From JANQRV01 sp964533785 (GTDB lineage: Bacteria; Bacteroidota; Bacteroidia; Chitinophagales; Saprospiraceae): DNA of 12,736 nucleotides. This document shows positions 1-6,049 of the stretch, piece by piece. The notes beneath the pieces are model-generated. The model had not been told where the DNA came from. It was given only the letters and a program-made list of their open reading frames with translations, and searched no databases. Both the position numbers and the translations under genes were made by a program. The stretch's first letter is position 1; the number at the start of each line of letters is the position of its first letter. The stretch spans positions 1 through 12,736 of the forward strand of contig CAZHNG010000198.1 of assembly GCA_964533785.1 (NCBI GenBank), read 5' to 3'.

Positions 1-275
1 GCATAAAATTTGCCTCGCTTTCGCTCGTTCATGACCCACCGAACAAGTCTATTGATTTAATTCTGAAAAAGTCTATGTATTCGTATTGTTGGTGTCTATT
101 TGCATGGACAATTACTTTTGTGCCACAGTTTCGTTTATAAAGTTTATGGGTTAATTTGTTTTTAGGAACTTTACAAACTGCCTTCTGAAAAGAAATCGCC
201 GGGTCTCAACAAAATTCAAACCATAAATTTATTACAATACGTTTGTTGATTAGTGACACCAACTTTTCTCATTCC
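1..275. other. AT-rich region without a recognisable gene
   Basis: No convincing start-to-stop gene is visible. On the minus strand a methionine-free open stretch of about 60 codons runs from near 212 to a stop at 31-33; it has no start and resembles no family I know. It contains an imperfect direct repeat on the plus strand, GAACAAGTCTAT (41-52) and GAAAAAGTCTAT (65-76), differing at one base. The right end is pyrimidine-rich and runs into the 3' end of the leftward gene. It could be the decayed end of a gene or mobile element lying to the left, but nothing proves this. Confidence 0.4.
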
Positions 276-716
276 TCAATTCTCATTTTTCCCTTCTCTT
301 CTCTCCTTCCTCAATTTCACCCGCCTTTCACCGTGAAGATCGTGGGGTAGCCTTGGTCGCCCGCGAAATCGGTGTTTGAATTTTTCCAGCTTTTCTATCT
401 GCTCGGGTTCCAGGTGTAGTTTGAGTTCTTCGTGCATTGCTTCGATGGTATTTCTTCTTTCCATACGGCTGGCATGGTGTATTTCTTCAATCTTTTCGGC
501 GTATTGCTGGATAATGGGCACCAACACTTGCTTTTGCTCTTCATCATCGGCCGCATCGATCACGCTCAATAAATGTCGTTGGAACCCCTCCTTGAGACCA
601 ATGGAGGCGATTTCTTTTACCCGGACCATGGTCATTCGCTGATGGGTGAAGAAGCCGGCAAAAAAACCGATCAACACCAATCCGATCATAGCCAATACTG
701 TTTTTAAATAATCCAT
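276..716 (-). CDS. Small membrane-anchored helical protein, distal gene of the sigma/anti-sigma operon (Spy/CpxP-like pattern)
   Basis: This 146-residue protein has one N-terminal membrane segment (about residues 5-24) followed by a long, highly charged helical region (about 31-116) and a strongly basic tail rich in Arg and Lys. The stretch LEPEQIEKLEKF near residues 102-113 recalls the LTPEQ-type motif of Spy/CpxP-like periplasmic proteins and heavy-metal-sensor-like proteins, but I cannot assign it firmly. It lies 58 bases downstream of the anti-sigma gene on the same strand, so it is probably co-transcribed and may be part of, or a target of, an envelope stress response. With no lipobox or cleavage site visible, it is likely to stay anchored in the inner membrane. 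The function is unproven; the gene itself is well supported by start, length and operon position. Confidence 0.75.
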   Translation of the reverse strand: MDYLKTVLAMIGLVLIGFFAGFFTHQRMTMVRVKEIASIGLKEGFQRHLLSVIDAADDEEQKQVLVPIIQQYAEKIEEIHHASRMERRNTIEAMHEELKLHLEPEQIEKLEKFKHRFRGRPRLPHDLHGERRVKLRKERREGKNEN

Positions 717-774
717 TTGAATTCGATTATTATTTATATTCTTTAATATTTACGTCAAAACACCTCATCATTCC

Positions 775-1182
775 TTATTGATACCAAACCAAGTAGGAAT
801 AAGCTTCCTCAGGTGTCACATCCTGAATGCCTACCAGTGCATCCATGTCAATGCTCCCTTGCGTATAATAAATATGCAGTAACAGCGCTAGTAAGATCAA
901 GAAGCAGGCAGCAGCTACTTTGGGGAATAACTGTACAATGGTAACATTTTGCTTATTAGGCTCTTCCGCTTCCTGAAGATTGGACATCAACCTATCCGAA
1001 AAAGTCGGATCTTCCGCAACACTAAAAAAGGTCAATTGATCGCGCATAGCCATCAGCTCCTTTTTTTCCTCCACTAACCAGGGATAACTGCTCAACGCTT
1101 CCTCCAACATTTGAGCCGACCGTGCATCCAATTCTTCATCAAAAGAACGGATCAATAATATTTTCAATGCTTCTTTATTCAT
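775..1182 (-). CDS. Membrane-bound anti-sigma factor (probable)
   Basis: This 135-residue single-pass protein has a cytoplasmic N-terminal helical part of about 80 residues, a membrane segment at about 88-106 and a short periplasmic tail of about 28 residues. That layout is the usual one for anti-sigma factors that hold an ECF sigma factor at the membrane. The N-terminal region (residues 9-52, with DEELDARSAQMLEEAL) resembles the anti-sigma helical bundle but lacks the HxxxCxxC zinc motif of ZAS proteins, so it would be a zinc-free version. Its ATG overlaps the end of the sigma gene by 8 bases, which indicates translational coupling and a partner role. The assignment rests on topology and gene pairing more than on sequence identity. 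The short periplasmic part suggests that any signal is sensed through another protein, perhaps the downstream small membrane protein. Confidence 0.75.
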   Translation of the reverse strand: MNKEALKILLIRSFDEELDARSAQMLEEALSSYPWLVEEKKELMAMRDQLTFFSVAEDPTFSDRLMSNLQEAEEPNKQNVTIVQLFPKVAAACFLILLALLLHIYYTQGSIDMDALVGIQDVTPEEAYSYLVWYQ

Positions 1183-1774
1183 TATCCGTCAGAATTTCTT
1201 TGAGTTTTAGCTGGGCTCTTGCCAACCGGGAAGCAACCGTTCCCTGCGGGATCCCTAAGATATCAGCTGTTTCCTGAACCGAATATCCTTCAATTAGTCG
1301 TAAAATCACGACGGTCCGGAATTCTACCGGTAGTCTTTGCAAGGCATATTCAATACCTTCCTGAAGATCATACCGGCTGAGGTCTGCGCTTTTATCTGCT
1401 ACTTGCAACGGTTGTCTTGCCAGGTCTTCTTGCCCGGCGGCTTTCCAAAACAAGGAAATTATTTTTCCTTGTTTCTTCTTACGCCGTTTCAATTCGTTTA
1501 GGCATAAATTTATGGCAATCCTGGTTAAGTAAGTAGACAGTTGAGCGTCAGCCCTGAAGTTCTTCATCGATTTATAAAATCGGATAAAAACCTCCTGTGC
1601 TACATCATCTGCTTCAGAAGTATCGCCTAACATTCCCAGAACAGTATTCCTCACCCGCTGTTGGTGCCGTTCTACCAAACAGCGAAAAGCGTCTTGCTTT
1701 CCTCTTTTGGCCTCGGTGATCAAGTCTGTATCCGATATAGCAAACAATACTTCCGGTTTTATAGATTTTTCCAT
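1175..1774 (-). CDS. ECF-type RNA polymerase sigma-70 factor
   Basis: This 199-residue protein has the two-domain build of extracytoplasmic-function sigma factors. Region 2 spans about residues 28-97 and includes DDVAQEVFIRFY (56-67), the core-polymerase-binding helix, and the -10-recognition part ending in a basic run of Arg and Lys. Region 4 spans about 141-193 with a helix-turn-helix around GYSVQETADILGIPQGTVASR (split as GYSVQETADI / LGIPQGTVASR), which reads the -35 element. Regions 1.1 and 3 are absent, as expected for the class. It directs transcription of a small regulon when released by the anti-sigma factor encoded next. It heads the leftward operon and starts at ATG 1774; many ECF factors control their own operon, but I see no clear autoregulatory site here. 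The specific ECF group and its signal are unknown. Confidence 0.93.
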   Translation of the reverse strand: MEKSIKPEVLFAISDTDLITEAKRGKQDAFRCLVERHQQRVRNTVLGMLGDTSEADDVAQEVFIRFYKSMKNFRADAQLSTYLTRIAINLCLNELKRRKKKQGKIISLFWKAAGQEDLARQPLQVADKSADLSRYDLQEGIEYALQRLPVEFRTVVILRLIEGYSVQETADILGIPQGTVASRLARAQLKLKEILTDNE

Positions 1775-1832
1775 TTAGACATAGGTAACGGCTGATTATT
1801 TCCCCATAAAAGAAAAGAAAAATGTTAAAAAA

Positions 1833-1868
1833 TTGTGAAAGTATTCAGGTTGTTTTTGATAAATTCGC
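1833..1868 (+). promoter_or_regulatory. Possible Bacteroidota-type promoter for the MFS gene
   Basis: A TTGTG at 1833-1837 and a TAAATTCG at 1859-1866 are spaced 21 bases apart, a loose match to the Bacteroidota -33/-7 pattern TTTG and TAnnTTTG. Transcription would start at or very near the ATG at 1874, implying a very short or absent leader. The match is imperfect and the call is tentative. Confidence 0.22.
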
Positions 1869-1873
1869 AAGAC

Positions 1874-3181
1874 ATGAACAAGAAATACCTTCCCATCCTT
1901 TCGGTCAATTTTATTGGTGTTTTAGGATACAGTATTGTGCTTCCCATTTTAATTTACTTAGTCGAAAAAATGGGGGGTAATGCTTGGATGTATGGATTAA
2001 TGGGCTCTGTATATCCTGCATTTCAGTTAATTGGCTCTCCCTGGTTAGGCCGCTTATCCGATCAGATCGGAAGGAAAAGAGTGCTATTACTAAGCCAGGC
2101 CGGTACTTTCGGAGCGTGGCTGTTGTTTATCTTTGCTTTATACCTTCCTACGGATGTCATTCTTTGGCAAAGCAATAGCAATACCGCAGAGGTTGTAACG
2201 CTGACCCTTCCCTTATTGCTATTGTTTGTCGCTCGCGCACTGGATGGATTTACCGGTGGAAACATTTCGGTAGCCAATGCCTACATGGCAGATATTTCTA
2301 CTGAGGAAGACCGGAATGAAAATTTTGGTAAAATGAGCGCAGCGATGAGCTTGGCTTTTGTCCTGGGTCCGGCTCTTGCCGGCGTATTGAGTACTACTTC
2401 CCTGCAAGAACTTTTGCCCGTCCTTATCGCAGCAACCATTTCTTTGGTAACCTTACTTATGATACAGGGTTGGTTACGGGAAACCAACCCTTGTTTAGAA
2501 AGAGTAAATGAAAAAAACCGGCTGTCCAGTAGATTTTTTGGCCTCGCCCACAATGATTGCAGTACTCAGATGGTCAGTAAAGTTTCCCTTAAGGACTTGC
2601 TGCAAGTCAAGGACCTGTCGCTCATGCTATTTTTGTATTTTCTGATTTTTCTTTCGTTCAGCCTGTTTTACGCAGGATTCCCGATTTACGCAAGCAATGT
2701 ACTAGGATGGACAGCCAGAGAACTGGGCGGTTATCTTGCCATTTCCAGTGTGATCATGTTTGTAGTTAATACCTATGGCATAAAGATCCTGAACCGGTGG
2801 ACCAGCACGCGCAACCTGATCCTTTTCGGTAGTCTTTTCCTGGCAGTAAGCTATTTACTCTTGCCTTTTCAAAATACCTTTGCCTTAGTATTAGCCAATA
2901 TATTCTTATCTGTTGGCAACGGTATCATGTGGCCAAGTTTTCTGGCAAACCTGACGGCAAAAAGCCCCAAACCACTCATCGGTAGTGTTATGGGCTGGGG
3001 CAACAGCATGGGCAGTATGGGCAGCATCCTCGGCTTGATCGTAGGGGGGTATCTCTTTGGTCTAATCCAGGCCAAGGTATTTTTCATAGGCGGGGTCTTA
3101 TTTTTACTTTTCACCATAGTAGTGCTACTCTTTTTCAAGCCAGCAAAATCCGCCTCCATTGAATTAGCCAAATCTCCGTAA
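1874..3181 (+). CDS. MFS transporter, DHA1/TetA-like drug exporter type
   Basis: This is a 12-helix major facilitator protein of 435 residues when started at ATG 1874. A GTG at 1835 would add 13 residues of non-membrane sequence and is less likely, because the typical first helix follows directly after MNKKYLP. Motif A (GRLSDQIGRKR, residues 59-69) lies between helices 2 and 3. The helix-5 stretch AFVLGPALAGVL fits motif C, a mark of proton-coupled drug:H+ antiporters. A longer cytoplasmic loop of about 50 polar residues joins the two halves, and GWGNSMGSMGS is a glycine-rich part of a C-terminal helix. It would export a small hydrophobic compound from the cytoplasm, though sugar efflux or uptake cannot be excluded. 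It is divergent from the sigma operon with 99 bases between starts and stands apart from the dehydrogenase cluster; a functional link to either is not shown. Confidence 0.88.
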   Translation: MNKKYLPILSVNFIGVLGYSIVLPILIYLVEKMGGNAWMYGLMGSVYPAFQLIGSPWLGRLSDQIGRKRVLLLSQAGTFGAWLLFIFALYLPTDVILWQSNSNTAEVVTLTLPLLLLFVARALDGFTGGNISVANAYMADISTEEDRNENFGKMSAAMSLAFVLGPALAGVLSTTSLQELLPVLIAATISLVTLLMIQGWLRETNPCLERVNEKNRLSSRFFGLAHNDCSTQMVSKVSLKDLLQVKDLSLMLFLYFLIFLSFSLFYAGFPIYASNVLGWTARELGGYLAISSVIMFVVNTYGIKILNRWTSTRNLILFGSLFLAVSYLLLPFQNTFALVLANIFLSVGNGIMWPSFLANLTAKSPKPLIGSVMGWGNSMGSMGSILGLIVGGYLFGLIQAKVFFIGGVLFLLFTIVVLLFFKPAKSASIELAKSP

Positions 3182-3264
3182 GTAAGTAAGTAAGACTGTA
3201 GATTCTAGACGCTAGAAGCTAGACTGCAAGAGATCGAGGCCTAGTCCTGACGGTACCGCCAGGA
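3179..3264. repeat. Intergenic TAAG tandem repeat with two short palindromes
   Basis: After the transporter stop come about four copies of TAAG (3179-3195). Next is TTCTAG-acg-CTAGAA (3203-3217), a 6-bp inverted repeat. Then comes the 20-base near-palindrome TCCTGACGGT/ACCGCCAGGA (3245-3264), broken by one A-C mismatch. There is no U-rich tract after either hairpin, so intrinsic termination is not clear. The decamer AGACGCTAGA at 3207-3216 recurs in inverted form (TCTAGCGTCT) at 6027-6036. These look like dispersed intergenic repeat units rather than regulatory sites. Confidence 0.5.
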
Positions 3265-3410
3265 GTGTGTGCGCTTTCAGTAATCTAATTCTGCTCTATT
3301 ACTTAATGATGGTTTTATTGTTTTGTCATTACTAAGGTAATTGGAGCGAATTTCCTTATCTTGTCCAACCTATTTTCGTAAAACCCCCAACTCGTTTAAC
3401 TCGTCAAAGT

Positions 3411-4316
3411 ATGAAATACCAACTTCTCTTCCTTTTGTCAATTTTCCTTTTACTGGCGTGCCAGTCCAGTTCTAATTTATCCGATCCGAATGAAGAAGAA
3501 TGGGTTTCCTTATTCAACGGAAAAGACCTGACCGGTTGGGACATCAAAATTGCCGGATATCCCCTCAACGAAAATTATAACGAAACTTTTGTAATAGAGG
3601 ATAGCATGATCCGTATACGTTACGATCGATACGAAGAGTTCAATGACGCTTTTGGACATCTGTATTACAAGGAACCTTTCTCCCATTATAAACTTCAGTT
3701 TGACTACCGTTTCGTAGGAGAGCAATTGAAAGGTGGCGCTAGCTGGAATGTCAGGAATAGTGGTATTATGCTGCATTCCCAATCGGCGGCAAGTAACGAA
3801 CCGAAACAAGGGTTTCCGGTTTCGGTTGAATTGCAGCTCTTAGGCGGACTGGGAAAGGGAGAACGCACCACCGCTAACGTCTGTACCCCTGGAACCGCGG
3901 TAGTCATGGGAGATACCGTGAATTATCAACATTGTATCAACTCCAGTTCTAAAACTTATCACGGCGACCAATGGGTACATGCCGAAGCGGTTGTACTAGG
4001 TGGCGAGTCGATGACTTTTATCGTTGAAGGAGATACCGTTTTAACTTTCCAGAAGCCGCAGATCGGCGGTGGTTTTTTGAGTGAACAATACCAGGGGAAA
4101 GATTGGGATCAAATGGGTATTATCCGCGATAAAGATAAATGGATCGCCCAAAAAGGGACCATCTTGACCGAAGGTTATATCGCTTTACAAGCCGAAAGCC
4201 ACCCTATTGATTTCAAAAATATTAAACTCCTGGATCTTTGCGGTTGCACGGATCCCGAAGCAAAGAACTATAAATCCTATTACGTTTGTGATAAACCAGA
4301 AACGTGTAAATACTAA
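3411..4316 (+). CDS. DUF1080 lipoprotein (3-keto-disaccharide hydrolase family) with Cys-rich C-terminal tail
   Basis: This 301-residue protein starts with a lipoprotein signal: a hydrophobic run and the lipobox LLAC with Cys17. The DUF1080 domain fills about residues 30-276, shown by WVSLFNGKDLTGWDI (31-45), the RNSGIMLHSQ turn (115-124), the VELQLLGG strand (139-146) and the terminal YIALQAESHPIDFKNI part (256-271). Members of this family hydrolyse 3-keto-glycosides, so the expected job is cleaving a 3-keto sugar made by the GMC dehydrogenase in the same run of genes. After the domain come 25 residues with Cys277, 279, 293 and 299 and the pattern GCTDPEAKNY, matching a small module seen at the ends of secreted marine Bacteroidota proteins. 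The next gene begins about 20 bases downstream, which argues for one operon. The exact substrate is unknown, and membrane side (periplasmic or cell surface) is not settled. Confidence 0.87.
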   Translation: MKYQLLFLLSIFLLLACQSSSNLSDPNEEEWVSLFNGKDLTGWDIKIAGYPLNENYNETFVIEDSMIRIRYDRYEEFNDAFGHLYYKEPFSHYKLQFDYRFVGEQLKGGASWNVRNSGIMLHSQSAASNEPKQGFPVSVELQLLGGLGKGERTTANVCTPGTAVVMGDTVNYQHCINSSSKTYHGDQWVHAEAVVLGGESMTFIVEGDTVLTFQKPQIGGGFLSEQYQGKDWDQMGIIRDKDKWIAQKGTILTEGYIALQAESHPIDFKNIKLLDLCGCTDPEAKNYKSYYVCDKPETCKY

Positions 4317-4339
4317 AACTCCACTTCAATTATTGAATG

Positions 4340-4414
4340 ATGAACGAAAGACGGGAATTTCTAAGACAATTAGCGATGATCACCGGTAGTTTTATGCTGC
4401 CTGTTACCGGATGA
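4340..4414 (+). other. Tat signal leader in frame with the aldo/keto reductase but ended by TGA
   Basis: Beginning at ATG 4340 (a second ATG lies just before, at 4337), 24 codons read MNERREFLRQ / LAMITGSFMLPVTG and then meet TGA at 4412-4414. This has the parts of a twin-arginine signal: RREFL after a polar start, a hydrophobic run and a Pro near the end. The frame after the TGA continues as ASLKADKWGSLLPQRLLGKT straight into the reductase, without a shift. One base change from GGA, CGA or TGG would restore a full exported protein of 334 residues. This is either a true nonsense mutation, a sequencing or assembly error, or a read-through stop. Confidence 0.8.
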
Positions 4415-4447
4415 GCCAGTTTAAAAGCAGATAAATGGGGTAGTCTG

Positions 4448-5344
4448 TTGCCGCAAAGGCTTCTCGGGAAAACGGGTGAAAAAGTGACCATGCTGGGTTT
4501 AGGTGGCTATCATGTTGGCTGGACGACCGAAAGAGATGCCCAGGAAGTGATCGAAACGGCGATGGCCGGAGGGATCCGGTTTTTTGATAACGCGGAATCC
4601 TACGACAATGGCGGCAGTGAAATACGTTACGGCAAATACCTTGTCCCTAAATACCGGGACGAGGCGTTCATCATGACCAAAACCACGGCTAGAGATCACA
4701 CTACTGCAAAAAAACACTTAGAGGAATCACTGAGTAGATTAAAATGCGACTATATCGATTTGTGGCAGGTACATTCTCTTCAAACACCGAAGGATGTGGA
4801 TAATCGGATTAAAAATGAAGTGTTAGAGGTTTTTGCAAAGGCAAAAGCAGAAGGCAAGGTCAGGCATATTGGCTTTACCGGACACCAAAACCCTTTTGCG
4901 CACAAGCATATGCTGGAGCAAACCAAGGACAATGATATTTTTGAAACGGTACAAATGCCTATCAATGCTATAGATTCTCACTTTCATAGCTTCATTAAAA
5001 ACGTTTTGCCCCTGGCACTAGAGCGTAATTTTGGCATCTTGGCAATGAAAACCCTTTCGGATGGCCGGTTCTTTGAAAAGAAAATGCGATTAAAAGAAGT
5101 GCAGTGGGAAAGCAGGGATCCTTTAATACCCAACTACCTATCGGTGCAGGAAGCGCTGTATTTTGTTTGGTCTCTTCCAGTAGGTGTACTAATAACCGGA
5201 GCAGAAAACAAAACACTACTGCAGGAAAAAATAGAGTTGGCCAATAACTTCTCGGCGTTTTCGGAAGGTGAAAGGATTGCGATCATTGAAAAGGCTTTTG
5301 AAAAGGCTGGAAATGAGGTAGAATACTACAAAAAACTGGGATAA
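4448..5344 (+). CDS. Aldo/keto reductase, catalytic part (normally Tat-exported; leader interrupted)
   Basis: The uninterrupted frame gives 298 residues from a TTG at 4448; the first in-frame ATG (4490) would cut into the first beta strand, so neither is an attractive native start. The likely ancestral start is ATG 4340, upstream of the TGA at 4412. Counting from 4448, the AKR tetrad is present: Asp47 and Tyr52 in FFDNAESYDNGGSE, Lys78 in FIMTKT and His109 in LWQVHS. The (beta/alpha)8 fold seems complete, with DYIDLWQVHSLQTPKD and HIGFTGHQNPFAHK typical of the family. It reduces or oxidises a carbonyl or hydroxyl with NAD(P). In the setting of GMC dehydrogenase and DUF1080 genes, a keto-sugar is a sensible substrate, but this is inference. 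If translated without the leader, it would stay in the cytoplasm rather than be exported. Possible pseudogene if the stop is real and not bypassed. Confidence 0.82.
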   Translation: MPQRLLGKTGEKVTMLGLGGYHVGWTTERDAQEVIETAMAGGIRFFDNAESYDNGGSEIRYGKYLVPKYRDEAFIMTKTTARDHTTAKKHLEESLSRLKCDYIDLWQVHSLQTPKDVDNRIKNEVLEVFAKAKAEGKVRHIGFTGHQNPFAHKHMLEQTKDNDIFETVQMPINAIDSHFHSFIKNVLPLALERNFGILAMKTLSDGRFFEKKMRLKEVQWESRDPLIPNYLSVQEALYFVWSLPVGVLITGAENKTLLQEKIELANNFSAFSEGERIAIIEKAFEKAGNEVEYYKKLG

Positions 5345-5414
5345 AAGAATTTTACGGTTTCATTTCTTTGTGAATTAGAAAAAACACTATTATTACAAGG
5401 TCAAAATCAAAGCG

Positions 5415-5936
5415 ATGAAGAGAAGACAAGCTATCCAAAATATTGCTATTATTTCTTCGAGTTTAGCCCTCATGCCGGCGTGTAATTTTGTTGATGAGCC
5501 CGTTTTTGAGAACGTACCGCTCGAGCCTGATGAAAGTAAATTACTTAAATGGCTAACCGAGGCCATCTTACCTAAGGATGGAGAACCGCAAATTACGACC
5601 CCCGAACCCACCTATCAGTTTGTACTAAGCATGATCAACGATTGTTTCGATCCGGAGGATATTCAAAAGTATCTAACCGGGTTAAAGCTTTTTTACCAAT
5701 ACATTAAGGATGAATACCAAATGTTCTACAGCGGATTAAATCCTGAGCAACATATTTTACTCTTCACGGAAGTCAGTAAATCCGAAATGCTCCCGGAAAG
5801 CTTGCAGTACTTTTTGAATACCACCAAACAATTGACCGTTCGGCATTTCACTACTTCCGAATATTTTCTGAAAAACCATCTTGATTTTGAATTTGTCCCC
5901 GGCCGTTATAATGGCTGTGTACCTTTAGCTTTATAA
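5415..5936 (+). CDS. Gluconate 2-dehydrogenase subunit 3-like protein (Tat/lipoprotein signal)
   Basis: This 173-residue protein begins MKRRQAIQNIAII, a twin-arginine start common in the Gluconate_2-dh3 family, followed by a hydrophobic run and LMPAC with Cys23, a plausible lipoprotein cleavage site. The mature part is mostly helical and carries the family pattern around LLKWLTEAILPKDG (43-56), followed by TPEPTYQFVLSMINDCFD. In related dehydrogenases this small subunit supports folding and Tat export of the GMC flavoprotein, which itself lacks a signal. The GMC gene is next, 113 bases downstream, which fits that role. It is somewhat short for the family (often near 200 residues). A lipid anchor would hold the complex to a membrane. 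The gene sits 70 bases after the aldo/keto reductase on the same strand, probably in one transcription unit. Confidence 0.86.
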   Translation: MKRRQAIQNIAIISSSLALMPACNFVDEPVFENVPLEPDESKLLKWLTEAILPKDGEPQITTPEPTYQFVLSMINDCFDPEDIQKYLTGLKLFYQYIKDEYQMFYSGLNPEQHILLFTEVSKSEMLPESLQYFLNTTKQLTVRHFTTSEYFLKNHLDFEFVPGRYNGCVPLAL

Positions 5937-6049
5937 TATCTGAATCAATAAATATTCTGAAGAAAACTATTTACAGACTTTTGTTGAAAGTTCACACCCG
6001 CCCCCTTAATCTCGATTCTCCAACAGTCTAGCGTCTTAAAAACTTTAAA

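Noticed and set aside
31..212. Minus-strand open stretch ending in IDLFGGS
   Set aside because: It has no Met or other clear start, no family resemblance and is bounded by a stop upstream; kept only as a note on the left region.
1835..1873. GTG start extending the MFS transporter by 13 residues
   Set aside because: The ATG at 1874 gives the normal short cytoplasmic N-terminus ahead of the first helix, and the added segment overlaps the best promoter candidate.
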